In this document: in pieces, positions 8,698 through 18,520 of the stretch
How the letters are laid out: each line of letters begins with the position of its first letter
Position numbering within the stretch: the first letter of the stretch is position 1
NCBI GenBank assembly: GCA_030731745.1
Contig: JANQTJ010000046.1
Location: forward strand, 62,001 to 126,000
Direction of reading: 5' to 3'
Length of the DNA stretch: 64,000 bases
Origin: Flaviramulus sp.
GTDB taxonomy: Bacteria; Bacteroidota; Bacteroidia; Flavobacteriales; Flavobacteriaceae
Program-made: the position numbers and the translations under genes
Notes under the pieces: generated by a model
What the model saw: only the letters and a program-made list of their open reading frames with translations
What the model was told of the DNA's origin: nothing
Database searches by the model: none

Positions 8698-10608
8698 TTA
8701 TTTAATCATCTCGTAACTACGCTTAATAAAGTTGGTGAGTTCTTCACCTTTTAATAAGCCTTGAGATAATCTAGCTAAATCTAAACTTTGGTTTATTAAA
8801 CGCTCTTGCTTCTTTTTAGTTTTGGTATTTAAAATTTCACCAACTAATTCAGAGTTTGTATTTACAACCAAATTATACATTTCTGGCATATTACCCATAC
8901 CAAACATACCCCCTCCGCCAGTAGCTTGCATCTCTTTCATTCTGCGCATAAACTCTGGTTGTGTAATAATAAAAGGCGATGCATTACTATCCATTGCTTC
9001 AAGCTGTACCATGAATTTTTTAGAAGGTATAATTTCTTTTAAAACAGCATCTAATTCTTTCTTCTGATCGTCATCTAATTTAGAAATAGTGGTTTCATCT
9101 TTCTTAATTAAATTATCAATATGATCACCATCAACACGTGCAAAAGATATATTTTCTTTTGTGCTTTCAAGCTTTTGAATTAAATGTGAAACAATTGGCG
9201 AATCTAATAATAACACCTCATAACCTTTAGCTTTTGCAGATTCAATATAACTATGCTGTGCATCTTTATCTGAGGCGTAAAGGATCACCATTTTATCATC
9301 TTTATCCGTTTGATTTGCTTTAATTTTATTGGATAATTCCTCAAAAGTATAATATGCTCCATCAACACTTGGATATAAAGTAAATGCATCTGCTTTTTCA
9401 AAGAATTTTTCTTCTGAAAGCATGCCGTATTCAATAACGATTTTTATATCGTTCCATTTTGCTTCAAAATCTTCACGATTACTATTGAATAACGACTTTA
9501 ATTTATCTGCAACTTTTCTTGTAATGTATGATGAAATCTTTTTTACAGCGCCATCAGCCTGTAAGTATGAACGAGATACGTTTAATGGAATATCTGGAGA
9601 ATCGATAACACCACGAAGCATTGTTAAAAATTCTGGCACAATGCCTTCAACATTATCAGTAACATATACTTGATTTTGGTACAATTGAATTTTATCTTTT
9701 TGGATATTCATATCTTGTCCCATTTTAGGGAAGTATAAAATTCCAGTTAAGTTGAATGGATAATCTACATTCAAATGAATGTTGAATAAAGGCTCTTCAA
9801 ATTGCATTGGATACAACTCACGATAAAAATCTTTGTAATCTTCATCTTTTAAATCGGCTGGTTGCTTTGTCCATGCAGGGTTTGGGTTATTGATAATATT
9901 ATCAATTGTTATTTTTTTGTGTGGCTCAGTTGTTTCTTTGCCATCTTTATCTTTAGTTGTTTTAGGCGTGAAATCAGGGTCGTTTATTTCTTTAGTTCCA
10001 AATTTAATTGGAATAGGCATAAACTTATTATATTTCATAAGAAGTTCTCTAATACGAGATTCTTCTAGAAACTCTGTTGAATCATCAGCAATATGAAGAA
10101 TAATTTCAGTACCCCTATCAGTTTTATCAGAAGGTTCTAAAGAAAACTCTGGTGATCCATCACATACCCAATGAGCAGCAGGTTCGTCTTTATGAGATTT
10201 TGTAATAATTTCTACTTTACTAGCTACCATAAATGCAGAATAGAAACCTAATCCAAAGTGACCAATAATTCCTGAATCTTTTGCAGAGTCTTTATACTTA
10301 TCTAAAAATTCTTCCGCTCCAGAAAACGCAATTTGGTTAATGTATTTTTCAACTTCGTCCGCTGTCATACCTAAACCTTGGTCTATAATGTGAAGCTTCT
10401 TGCCTTCTTTATCAATTTTAACTTCAATTTGTGGGTTTCCGTATTCAACAGTAGCCTCACCAATACTGGTTAAATGTTTTAATTTTAAAGTAGCATCAGT
10501 CCCATTACTAATTAATTCGCGTAAAAAGATTTCGTGATCGCTGTACAAGAATTTTTTAATGAGAGGGAAGATATTCTCTACCGATACATTAATGTTTCCT
10601 TTTGTCAT
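8698..10608 (-). CDS. htpG: molecular chaperone HtpG (bacterial Hsp90)
   Basis: This 636-residue ATP-dependent cytosolic chaperone is of normal family length. The N-terminal GHKL ATPase domain shows FLRELISNGTDA, DQGLGMTADEV and GHFGLGFYSAFMVA. A middle domain follows (FNIHLNVDYPFNLTGILYFPK, NVSRSYLQAD), then a C-terminal dimerisation segment. An internal charged linker near residues 215-235 (DKDGKETTEPHKK) is a common variable region. It is transcribed alone, convergent with the sugar operon and divergent from fabH. No obvious heat-shock operator was seen in the 159-bp upstream gap. Confidence 0.97.
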   Translation of the reverse strand: MTKGNINVSVENIFPLIKKFLYSDHEIFLRELISNGTDATLKLKHLTSIGEATVEYGNPQIEVKIDKEGKKLHIIDQGLGMTADEVEKYINQIAFSGAEEFLDKYKDSAKDSGIIGHFGLGFYSAFMVASKVEIITKSHKDEPAAHWVCDGSPEFSLEPSDKTDRGTEIILHIADDSTEFLEESRIRELLMKYNKFMPIPIKFGTKEINDPDFTPKTTKDKDGKETTEPHKKITIDNIINNPNPAWTKQPADLKDEDYKDFYRELYPMQFEEPLFNIHLNVDYPFNLTGILYFPKMGQDMNIQKDKIQLYQNQVYVTDNVEGIVPEFLTMLRGVIDSPDIPLNVSRSYLQADGAVKKISSYITRKVADKLKSLFNSNREDFEAKWNDIKIVIEYGMLSEEKFFEKADAFTLYPSVDGAYYTFEELSNKIKANQTDKDDKMVILYASDKDAQHSYIESAKAKGYEVLLLDSPIVSHLIQKLESTKENISFARVDGDHIDNLIKKDETTISKLDDDQKKELDAVLKEIIPSKKFMVQLEAMDSNASPFIITQPEFMRRMKEMQATGGGGMFGMGNMPEMYNLVVNTNSELVGEILNTKTKKKQERLINQSLDLARLSQGLLKGEELTNFIKRSYEMIK

Positions 10609-10767
10609 GATATATAAGTTTTATAATTTAATATTAATATTATAATCTAGACAAAAAAAGTACCAATAGTTAAAAAGTGACAAACTGACACAATATGTTT
10701 TGGATGTTTTAATATAATTTTTAAAAATTTAATTTCGTAATTTGCTAAATCTAAACTGAAAATAATA

Positions 10768-11775
10768 ATGTATAATTCTAAAATAATAGGCTTAGGAAAG
10801 TATTTGCCTGATAATGTTGTAACTAACGACGATTTGTCAAAAATTATAGATACTAACGATGCATGGATTCAAGAGCGAACAGGTATTAAAGAACGAAGAT
10901 GGATTAAAGAAGGTAGTAATGATACATCGGCTGTTATGGGTGCTAAGGCTGCAAAAATAGCAATTGATAGAGCTGGTTTAACTAAGGATGATATCGATTT
11001 TATTGTATTTGCAACTTTGAGCCCTGATTATTATTTCCCTGGTTGTGGTGTTCAAATTCAAGACATGTTAGATATGCCAACTATAGGCGCATTAGATGTA
11101 AGAAATCAATGCTCTGGTTTTGTTTATGCTATGTCGGTTGCAGACCAATTTATTAAAACGGGTATGTATAAAAACATTTTAGTAATTGGTGCAGAATACC
11201 ACAGTAATGGTTTAGATAAAACTACGCGTGGAAGAGGTGTAACGGTAATTTTTGGCGATGGTGCTGGTGCATGTGTTTTAACAAGAGAAGAAGATAATAC
11301 TAAAGGTGTATTATCTACGCATTTGCATAGTGAAGGTAAATATGCGGATAAATTAATAGTAGAATCTCCAAGCATTGCGCATTGGGTTCCAGAAATTTTG
11401 GAGGCAGGAGATGATGATGTTTCTTATTTCCCATACATGGACGGACAGTTTGTGTTTAAAAATGCCGTGGTGCGTTTTAGTGAAGTTATTATGGAAGGAC
11501 TTATTAAAAATGGGCTGAAAAAAGAAGATATAGATATGTTGATTCCGCATCAAGCTAACTTACGTATAGCACAATTTATTCAAAAGAAATTTGATTTAAG
11601 TGATGATCAGGTTTTTAATAATATTATGAAGTATGGAAACACAACTGCTGCATCTGTTATAATTGCTCTTACTGAAGCATGGGAACAAGGTAAAATAAAA
11701 TCAGGTGATAATGTAGTATTAGCAGCTTTTGGTAGTGGTTTTACTTGGGCGAGTGCTATTATTAAATGGTGTTAA
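10768..11775 (+). CDS. fabH: 3-oxoacyl-ACP synthase III (KAS III)
   Basis: The enzyme condenses an acyl-CoA primer with malonyl-ACP to start fatty acid synthesis. The 335-residue protein has the full catalytic triad: C115 in NQCSGFVY, H261 in IPHQANLRIA and N291 in GNTTAASV. The start motif GLGKYLPDNVVTNDDL is usual for the family. No fab or plsX gene is adjacent, so this is a stand-alone copy. It could prime with branched acyl-CoA, since iso fatty acids are typical of flavobacteria, but specificity cannot be read here. Confidence 0.93.
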   Translation: MYNSKIIGLGKYLPDNVVTNDDLSKIIDTNDAWIQERTGIKERRWIKEGSNDTSAVMGAKAAKIAIDRAGLTKDDIDFIVFATLSPDYYFPGCGVQIQDMLDMPTIGALDVRNQCSGFVYAMSVADQFIKTGMYKNILVIGAEYHSNGLDKTTRGRGVTVIFGDGAGACVLTREEDNTKGVLSTHLHSEGKYADKLIVESPSIAHWVPEILEAGDDDVSYFPYMDGQFVFKNAVVRFSEVIMEGLIKNGLKKEDIDMLIPHQANLRIAQFIQKKFDLSDDQVFNNIMKYGNTTAASVIIALTEAWEQGKIKSGDNVVLAAFGSGFTWASAIIKWC

Positions 11776-11797
11776 AAATAAATAATTCGATAATCAA

Positions 11798-11827
11798 AAA
11801 ACCCGAAACGATTAAGTTTCGGGTTTT
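11798..11827 (+). terminator. fabH terminator
   Basis: A 12-bp perfect stem (11798-11809 with 11816-11827), AAAACCCGAAAC paired with GTTTCGGGTTTT, has a 6-nt loop and runs into T tract, 22 bp after the fabH stop. Confidence 0.9.
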
Positions 11828-12242
11828 TTTAGCTATTAATTAACTTCAACTAACACTTATCTGAAGAATAATTATTCTATTAGACGTAAAAATTTAAATA
11901 ATATTGTATCAGTTTTTATTATTTAACTTTTTTTAACAGAATAAGAACAAAAAACCCGAAGTATCAATTTCGAGTTTTTTAGTAATACTAATCTTTAAAT
12001 ACGAATTTTTGTGTAGACGACTAACTCTAAATAATTAATTTTCGTTTTTGGTTCGATTGTATAATCGTACAACGCTATGTTACAGTAATTATTATCTTTA
12101 ATTTAAAAATTTAACATATTTTTTAACATATAAGTTATTTTTTTAAATCAAAACCCCAAAACATTTAAGTTTTGGGGTTTCTTATCTAATATCCTAGCAT
12201 TAACACTAACCATCAATTATTATGTAGGTTATTAAATTTTAT
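11828..12242. other. gene-free spacer with two further terminator-like hairpins
   Basis: No credible coding sequence was found in this A/T-rich stretch. It holds two more hairpins resembling the fabH terminator: 11949-11980 (AAAAAACCCGAA with TTCGAGTTTTTT, one mismatch) and 12151-12180 (AAACCCCAAAAC with GTTTTGGGGTTT, loop ATTTAA). The last serves the minus-strand receptor gene. The middle one has no gene of its own. Confidence 0.6.
12151..12180 (-). terminator. terminator of the outer-membrane receptor gene (probably bidirectional)
   Basis: A perfect 12-bp stem (12151-12162 with 12169-12180) with a 6-nt loop lies 63 bp beyond the receptor stop. On the minus strand a T-rich tract follows. 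Confidence 0.75.
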
Positions 12243-14735
12243 TTAGATAAAGCCACCATTACTAGATTTTGTATTGTCATCTCTTTGTTTTCGAGATTTA
12301 GCTCTATATTTTTCGCCACCAAATCTGTAGTTTATGCTTATGTTCCATGTATTGCTTTCCCAATTAAACTCTCCATTTTGTACAAATGGTCTTATGCCAT
12401 CAAAACCAAATCGCATGGTATTAAATATATCATTATAATTAAAGGCAAAAGTAGCTCTGTTAGCTTCAAGGAAGTTGTATCTCATTCCTAAATTAACAAA
12501 ATACATAGGTCTCATGTCAAATTGTAGTGTTCTGTTTATGCCTCTGTAGAATCCAAAAGCTGTAAATGCTAGTTTTTCGTTAACGCTAAAGTTATTAAAC
12601 ATTCTAAAATTCCAAGCGGTATTAGCTACTTGATTTACATTAGTTTCAATATCTGCTATTGTTGCATTTTCTATAAGTATACCATCTCTAATATTTTCAG
12701 CAATACCTTTTTGAATTTGTGAATAAAAATCGAAACTACCATTAATACTCCACCATTTTGTTGGTCTGTAATTAGTAGATAACTCAACGCCATAAGCTGA
12801 TGTGTTATCAAAATTATCATTTGTTAAAATAATTCTTCCTGATGTTACGTCGCTTCTATCAATAAATAAAGCTCTATTTATTTCATTAGAGATGGCTCGA
12901 TAAAAAACGCCACCTGTAAGACTACCTTTACTGTTATTTAAGTTTCTGGTGTAATTAACTTCTAATGAGTTGGTGAATTGAGGTTCTAAATCCTGTTTGC
13001 CAAAAGAAGATATTAACGGAGAACTCCATTCTTTAATTGGGTTTACTTGTCCAATTCCTGGTCTGTCAACACGTCGGCTATAACTTAATTGGTATGCGTT
13101 TTTTTCTGATGGGCTATATGTTATAAACACAGAAGGATATGCTTGAACATAATCATTAATAAATGGAATTTCTGAAACATCATTGGTTATTACATCGGTT
13201 TGTAAAGCAATGGCATCAACATTTACACTCTCAAGTCTAACTCCAACTTGATACGTCCATTTGTCAAACTTCTTATTGTAGTTGGCATAAGCTGAATAAA
13301 TATTTCTAGAATAATCAAAATCTGTACTTGGTGTTGGTATTAAATTTCCAATTTCGTTAAAAGAATCACCATTAGAAGCGTATAAAATATTAGTGCTGAA
13401 TAGAATAGTTTGTAAACCCAATTCTAATTTTGAATTTTCAGATAACGGATTTACATAATCAAGATTTATAGTTGTTAGTGTGTTTTCGGTTTCATTAAAA
13501 TCAGTATAATCTCTCAGAGGACCTTCAATTTGATCAAAAAATACTGGGTTTTCACCTTTGTAAATATTATGATCAATTTCTAATTCAATATTTTCGCCTT
13601 CTTTTGTGAAATCTAATTTGTAATCAAAGTTATATTCTGATGCCGTATTATCACCAAGATTAGAAAAAATTTGATCTTGATTAAAAGCTAAATCATCATA
13701 AAAAACAGCAGTAGTTCTTCCTACAGTACTATTTTCTGATACGTTTTGATTTGTAAATACAGATATGGTATTTTTATCGTTTAAATAAAAATCAACGCCA
13801 AGTTTATATTGATTATTATTTCTTTTGTCTAAGAAACGAAAATACTGTTCTGAGTTATTTTCAGGTCTAGATATAAGTCCAATGTTTCTGTTTTTTGATA
13901 TGTTATTACTGTAGTTTCCAAAAAAGTTGGTTTTACCATTTCTATAATTCATGTTTATGGCACTATTAAACTTCGGTTCCACCTCATAACTAAGCCCTAC
14001 ATTGGCACTACCATTAAAGCCAACCATAGTGTTTTTATGTAGTACAATATTGATAATACCACTCATCCCCTCCGGATTGTATTTTGCTGATGGATTGGTT
14101 ATTAATTCAATAGATTTAATAGCTGTGGAAGGTATTTGTTTTAATAACTGAGCCGTTGGAATGTTAGATAATTTTCCATCTACCATAACGCGTACATTAG
14201 AATTTCCGCGTAAGCTTATATCGCCTGTTTGAGTATCAACATTTACTGATGGAATACCTATCATTAACTCTGATGCTGTGCCACTTGCAGCAAGATCTTT
14301 ACCAATCGTAATGACTTTTCTATCTACTTTTTGTTGAATGGTAGATACTTCTGCCACCACAGTAACTTCATCTAAACCTTCAGCTTCTTCTTCTAAAAGT
14401 ATATTTCCAAGATTTATTTTGTAATTGCCATTACCAATAGTTATGTTTTTTGAGTAAGTTTTGTAACCTATATATTGAATGTTTAGTAACATGTTGCCTT
14501 CTAGTATCTTTTCAATTTCGAAAGAACCATCATTTTGCGTAATACCACCAGTTATAATATCTCCTGAAGTGTTTTTAATAATTATATTTACATAAGGTAA
14601 GGGTTGCTTTAAATCTGCGTCTAATACAATTCCAGAAATGGAACCAGTTTTTTCAGTATTTTTTCTTGGGATTGATGCATTTGCAAAAGAATGTAAGAAT
14701 AGTGCTGTTAAGCACCATAAAAGTGATTTTTTCAT
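12243..14735 (-). CDS. outer-membrane beta-barrel receptor with CarboxypepD_reg-like domain
   Basis: This 830-residue protein begins with a signal peptide (residues 1-20, cut near ANA). A carboxypeptidase-regulatory-like beta-sandwich follows (about 30-115, GSISGIVLDADLKQPLPYVNI), then a TonB plug-like region (about 120-235, with LRGNSNVRVMVDGKL and NPSAKYNPEGMSGIINIVL). The remainder is a beta-barrel of the OMP_b-brl_3 type. Such proteins resemble TonB-dependent receptors, but many lack a TonB box and their ligands are unknown. The C-terminal end is basic and polar rather than the usual terminal aromatic strand. No SusD partner is next to it, so glycan uptake is not indicated. Confidence 0.88.
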   Translation of the reverse strand: MKKSLLWCLTALFLHSFANASIPRKNTEKTGSISGIVLDADLKQPLPYVNIIIKNTSGDIITGGITQNDGSFEIEKILEGNMLLNIQYIGYKTYSKNITIGNGNYKINLGNILLEEEAEGLDEVTVVAEVSTIQQKVDRKVITIGKDLAASGTASELMIGIPSVNVDTQTGDISLRGNSNVRVMVDGKLSNIPTAQLLKQIPSTAIKSIELITNPSAKYNPEGMSGIINIVLHKNTMVGFNGSANVGLSYEVEPKFNSAINMNYRNGKTNFFGNYSNNISKNRNIGLISRPENNSEQYFRFLDKRNNNQYKLGVDFYLNDKNTISVFTNQNVSENSTVGRTTAVFYDDLAFNQDQIFSNLGDNTASEYNFDYKLDFTKEGENIELEIDHNIYKGENPVFFDQIEGPLRDYTDFNETENTLTTINLDYVNPLSENSKLELGLQTILFSTNILYASNGDSFNEIGNLIPTPSTDFDYSRNIYSAYANYNKKFDKWTYQVGVRLESVNVDAIALQTDVITNDVSEIPFINDYVQAYPSVFITYSPSEKNAYQLSYSRRVDRPGIGQVNPIKEWSSPLISSFGKQDLEPQFTNSLEVNYTRNLNNSKGSLTGGVFYRAISNEINRALFIDRSDVTSGRIILTNDNFDNTSAYGVELSTNYRPTKWWSINGSFDFYSQIQKGIAENIRDGILIENATIADIETNVNQVANTAWNFRMFNNFSVNEKLAFTAFGFYRGINRTLQFDMRPMYFVNLGMRYNFLEANRATFAFNYNDIFNTMRFGFDGIRPFVQNGEFNWESNTWNISINYRFGGEKYRAKSRKQRDDNTKSSNGGFI

Positions 14736-14831
14736 TTGATTAGTTTGATTTTGATTGATGTTGTTATTATTCAGACGCCCTCAATTAATATTTGTTACTT
14801 GATACATAAACTCTTAACATTATTTTAACAT

Positions 14832-15194
14832 ATGAGTAAAAAGACCTTAGTTTTTGGCGCCTCGCTAAAAGCAAATAGATATTCAAATTATGCCATACAA
14901 CGTTTAATTGCTAATGAATTTGAAACTGTTGCTTATGGTTTGGTTCGTGGAGATATTTTGGGAGTTACTATTGATGATGCCCTAATTGCGTATAAAAACA
15001 TTCATACCATAACCCTATACATCAATCCAGAAAGGCAAAAAGATTATTATGAATATTTAGTTTCTTTAAACCCAGAACGTGTTATTTTTAATCCTGGAAC
15101 AGAGAATCCTGAGTTTTATAAAATTTTAAAAGCACATCATATTTCTTTTGAAGTTGCTTGTACTTTAGTTTTGCTTTCTACGAATCAGTATTAA
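14832..15194 (+). CDS. CoA-binding domain protein (YccU-like)
   Basis: This 120-residue single-domain Rossmann-fold protein matches the CoA_binding_2 pattern: a first strand TLVFGASLKANRYSNYAIQRL and a later NPGTENPEFYKIL region. These small proteins bind CoA-type ligands in structural studies but have no established reaction. Its 3' end overlaps the convergent symporter gene by 30 bp (15165-15194), so the two transcripts are complementary at their ends. Confidence 0.82.
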   Translation: MSKKTLVFGASLKANRYSNYAIQRLIANEFETVAYGLVRGDILGVTIDDALIAYKNIHTITLYINPERQKDYYEYLVSLNPERVIFNPGTENPEFYKILKAHHISFEVACTLVLLSTNQY

Positions 15195-16625
15195 TCCAAT
15201 AAAAGTAATCAACCCATTTAAAGGTAGTATTTCCCAATGGAATTTATAGATACCAATAACACTTTCCGGTAAAGATGTTATTGCAAAAGTTATGAGTATG
15301 GAGAGTATTCCAACTATCCATACATAATTATCTTTAATTTGATATTTTGTTAAAATTCCAAATGAAAATAAGCCTAATAATGGGCCATAAGTAAAGGTTG
15401 CAAACTTAAATAGGTTTCCAACTACGTTTCCTTCAAGATTATTAAAAACAATTACAACTATTATAAGCAAAATAGAAACCCCAATATGTACTTTTTTTCT
15501 TAATGGTTTTTGATTTTCTTTTGGAAGTTTTTCAATATTTAAAAAATCTACAGAAAATGATGTAGTTAATGATGTTAAAGCACTATCAGCACTAGAATAA
15601 GCTGCAGCTATTAACCCTATAAGGAAAGTTATTGCTAGCCCTTTTCCTAATCCTTGATTCATAGCTATTTCTGGAAAAAGTAAATCGGTTCTTGTTTTTC
15701 CATCTACAATAGGAATTTGCAAACCAAATTTTTCTGCATAAATAAATAATAATGCGCCTAGAGATAAAAAGAAAAAGTTTACAAAAACAAGTAGGGTAGC
15801 CATGGTAAACATGTTTTTTTTTGATTCTTCGGGTGTTTTACAAGTCAGGTTTTTTTGCATCATGTCTTGGTCTAAACCAGTCATGGCAATAGCAATAAAA
15901 ATACCACCAATAAAATATTTCCAGAAATAGGTAGTTGCATTTGGATCTTCAAAAAAGAAAATTTTTCCTTTTGCTTCAAATGCTTCTGAATTTAAAAATT
16001 CAACATAAGACCAATCTAGCTTTTCATTAATTAAAAAAATAGCAACAGCCACAGATACTAACATGGCTAAAGTTTGTAAAGTATCCGTCCAAACAATGGT
16101 TTTAATACCGCCTCTATTTGTGTAAATCCAAATCAATAAAATGGAGATAACTACGGTAATCCAAAAAGGAACACTAATACTTTCAAAAACAATATATTGC
16201 ATTGCTAATGCAACTAAAAACAGTCTAAAAGAAGCTCCAGTAACTCTTGAAAGTAAAAAGAAAAATGCACCAGTTTTGTAACTTACTTTTCCAAAACGTT
16301 GCTCTAAATATTGGTAAATTGATGTAACATTTAGTTTGTAATAAATGGGAAGTAAAATAAATAGAATAAATAAATACCCAACAAAAAAACCAAAAACACC
16401 TTGCAAGTAAGCAAATTGCTCACCACCAATCATTCCAGGGACAGATATAAATGTAACTCCAGATAAAGAAGCGCCTATCATTCCAAAAGCCACTAAATAC
16501 CACGGAGCTGATTTGTTAGCTTTAAAAAAAGCATCATTGGTATCTTCTTTACCTGTAAAATAGGATATCAAAATCAATACCCCAAAATAAGCTCCAATTA
16601 AAAGTAGAATTTGTGTTGCTGTCAT
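15165..16625 (-). CDS. sodium:solute symporter (SSS family)
   Basis: This inner-membrane protein of about 13 helices is a secondary transporter coupled to sodium. Family features include the N-terminal ISYFTGKEDTNDAFFKANKSAPWYLVAFGMIGASLSGVTFISVPG and an internal GLIAAAYSSADSALTSLTTSFSVD, which belongs to the sodium-binding helix. An in-frame TTG at 16646 would add seven residues. The ATG at 16625 is preferred because it starts directly before the first helix, giving 486 residues. The substrate is unknown. Confidence 0.87.
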   Translation of the reverse strand: MTATQILLLIGAYFGVLILISYFTGKEDTNDAFFKANKSAPWYLVAFGMIGASLSGVTFISVPGMIGGEQFAYLQGVFGFFVGYLFILFILLPIYYKLNVTSIYQYLEQRFGKVSYKTGAFFFLLSRVTGASFRLFLVALAMQYIVFESISVPFWITVVISILLIWIYTNRGGIKTIVWTDTLQTLAMLVSVAVAIFLINEKLDWSYVEFLNSEAFEAKGKIFFFEDPNATTYFWKYFIGGIFIAIAMTGLDQDMMQKNLTCKTPEESKKNMFTMATLLVFVNFFFLSLGALLFIYAEKFGLQIPIVDGKTRTDLLFPEIAMNQGLGKGLAITFLIGLIAAAYSSADSALTSLTTSFSVDFLNIEKLPKENQKPLRKKVHIGVSILLIIVVIVFNNLEGNVVGNLFKFATFTYGPLLGLFSFGILTKYQIKDNYVWIVGILSILITFAITSLPESVIGIYKFHWEILPLNGLITFIGLILIRRKQN

Positions 16626-16691
16626 AAAAATATAATTCAAAGCCAAAATACAAATTACAATTGATAACTATAAAACTTAAATCTAAAATTG

Positions 16692-16699
16692 TAATTTTG
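16692..16699 (+). promoter_or_regulatory. -7 box of recR promoter
   Basis: TAATTTTG is a perfect Bacteroidota -7 element (TAnnTTTG) ending only 5 nt before the recR ATG. It implies a leaderless or nearly leaderless mRNA. No good TTG -33 element lies at 19-21 nt. Confidence 0.55.
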
Positions 16700-16704
16700 C
16701 GATT

Positions 16705-17322
16705 ATGGAATTTTCTTCAAAATTATTAGAACGAGCTGTTAATGAAATGTCGCAACTACCTGGAATAGGAAAACGTACAGCATTACGTTTGGTATTGCAT
16801 ATGTTAAGACAGCCTAAAGAGCAAACCAATGCGCTAACTGAGGCTTTAAAAACCATGCGTGATGATATAAAATTCTGTAAATCTTGTAATAATATTAGTG
16901 ATGTTGAACTATGTGAAATTTGTTCAAGCCCTAGTAGAAATAGTGAAATAGTTTGTGTGGTTGAGGATATTAGAGATGTTATGGCTATTGAAAACACCAG
17001 TTCTTTTAAAGGTTTATATCACGTTTTAGGTGGTAAAATTTCTCCAATGGATGGTATTGGACCGCATGATTTAAATATCGAAACTTTAGTAAATAAAGTA
17101 AAGGAAGGTAAAGTTAAGGAGTTGATTTTTGCTTTAAGCTCAACTATAGAAGGAGATACTACAAATTTTTATATTTATAAACAGATTCAAGATTATAACA
17201 TTTTTACATCTACTATAGCCAGAGGTATTTCTGTAGGGGATGAATTAGAGTATGCAGATGAAATTACTTTAGGCAGAAGTATTATAAATAGGATTCCTTT
17301 TGAAGCATCTTTAAAACTATAA
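16705..17322 (+). CDS. recR: recombination protein RecR
   Basis: This recombination mediator works with RecO (and RecF) to load RecA onto gapped DNA. It has 205 residues, normal length. It contains a helix-hairpin-helix ([13 protein letters not shown]), a C4 zinc finger (C58, C61, C70, C73) and a Toprim domain starting at [14 protein letters not shown]. The C-terminal [19 protein letters not shown] is also family-typical. The glycosyltransferase gene follows 12 bp later and may be cotranscribed. Confidence 0.96.
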   Translation: MEFSSKLLERAVNEMSQLPGIGKRTALRLVLHMLRQPKEQTNALTEALKTMRDDIKFCKSCNNISDVELCEICSSPSRNSEIVCVVEDIRDVMAIENTSSFKGLYHVLGGKISPMDGIGPHDLNIETLVNKVKEGKVKELIFALSSTIEGDTTNFYIYKQIQDYNIFTSTIARGISVGDELEYADEITLGRSIINRIPFEASLKL

Positions 17323-17334
17323 ACTTGTAGGTAT

Positions 17335-18432
17335 TTGAAACTCTCAGTTGTCATATTAAATTATAATGTACGTTATTTTTTAGAGCTTTGCTTAAAAAGT
17401 GTACAATCAGCTATTTCAACTTTTGAAGCTGAAATTATTGTGGTTGATAATAATTCAACTGATGATAGTTGTAAAATGGTGAAGGATTTATTTCCAAATA
17501 TCGTGCTTATTGAAAACAAAGAAAACTCTGGTTTTTCAAAAGGAAATAATATAGGAGTCACAAAAGCAAAAGGCGAATACTTATGTATTTTAAATCCTGA
17601 TACAGTAGTGGCAGAAGATACTTTTTTGAAGATTTTTGAATTTATTCAAAATAAAAAAAAGCTAGGTATTGTAGGCTGTAAATTAATTAATGGTATTGGT
17701 GTTTTTTTACCAGAAAGCAAACGCAATATACCTTACTTAAAAACTTCATTAAAAAAGATATTTGGTAATTCAGAAGGCTATTATGCAAATCATATAAATG
17801 AAAATGAATCGGGAGAAGTTCCAATTTTAGTTGGTGCTTTTATGTTTTTAAAACGAGAACTTTATACTGAAATTGAAGGTTTTGATGAAGATTATTTTAT
17901 GTATGGAGAAGATATTGATATCTCTTATAAAGTTCTAAAAAAAGGGTATTTAAATTATTATTTTGGAGAGACTACAATTATTCACTACAAAGGAGAAAGT
18001 ACCTTGAAAGATAAGTTGTACGCTCGAAGATTTTATGGTGCCATGCAAATTTTTTATAAGAAGCATTTTAAAAAAAATATCATTTTTGATGTTTTGGTTT
18101 GGTTAGGTATTAGAATAGCGTTTTTATTTAATAAAGTTCCTGAAACAAAAAATAAAGAAGTTAAAAGATATATACTTGTTTCTGATAAAATGAATGATTA
18201 TTTAAAAACTAAACTAAAAAAAGAGCTAATTTTAAGCTTAGATTTAGGAAATATCCTAAATAATTCAGAAGTTATCTTAGATTCTAACTCGCTTAGTTTT
18301 AAAAAAATCATTGATTATATTGAGAATAATAACCTTAACAAATCTATTACTTTCAAAATATATCCTAAAAATGCTAAATTTGTGGTTGGAAGTAATGATT
18401 CAGTTTCTAGAGGTGAAATTATTAATTTCTGA
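17335..18432 (+). CDS. family 2 glycosyltransferase (rhamnosyltransferase-like)
   Basis: This 365-residue inverting GT-A glycosyltransferase has the nucleotide-sugar region LSVVILNYNVRYFLELCLKSV and VVDNNSTDDS, the metal-binding NPDT motif, and GFDEDYFMYGEDIDISYKVLKKGY as acceptor/catalytic region. This layout matches WbbL-like enzymes that decorate polysaccharides or lipids. It is cytoplasmic or peripherally bound to the membrane, with no strong transmembrane segment. The start is TTG at 17335, chosen because the GT-A fold begins immediately after it. No polysaccharide cluster surrounds it. Confidence 0.87.
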   Translation: MKLSVVILNYNVRYFLELCLKSVQSAISTFEAEIIVVDNNSTDDSCKMVKDLFPNIVLIENKENSGFSKGNNIGVTKAKGEYLCILNPDTVVAEDTFLKIFEFIQNKKKLGIVGCKLINGIGVFLPESKRNIPYLKTSLKKIFGNSEGYYANHINENESGEVPILVGAFMFLKRELYTEIEGFDEDYFMYGEDIDISYKVLKKGYLNYYFGETTIIHYKGESTLKDKLYARRFYGAMQIFYKKHFKKNIIFDVLVWLGIRIAFLFNKVPETKNKEVKRYILVSDKMNDYLKTKLKKELILSLDLGNILNNSEVILDSNSLSFKKIIDYIENNNLNKSITFKIYPKNAKFVVGSNDSVSRGEIINF

Positions 18433-18475
18433 TTACTTAATTATAAATAATTTATTTAAAACAATGTTTTTTTGT

Positions 18476-18483
18476 TAATTTTG
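18476..18483 (+). promoter_or_regulatory. -7 box upstream of the E2 gene
   Basis: TAATTTTG matches TAnnTTTG and lies 37 nt before the ATG of the 2-oxoacid dehydrogenase E2 gene. No convincing -33 element was found. Confidence 0.45.
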
Positions 18484-18520
18484 CAACCGAAAAATAAAAA
18501 ACAATAATTACATTATTGAT

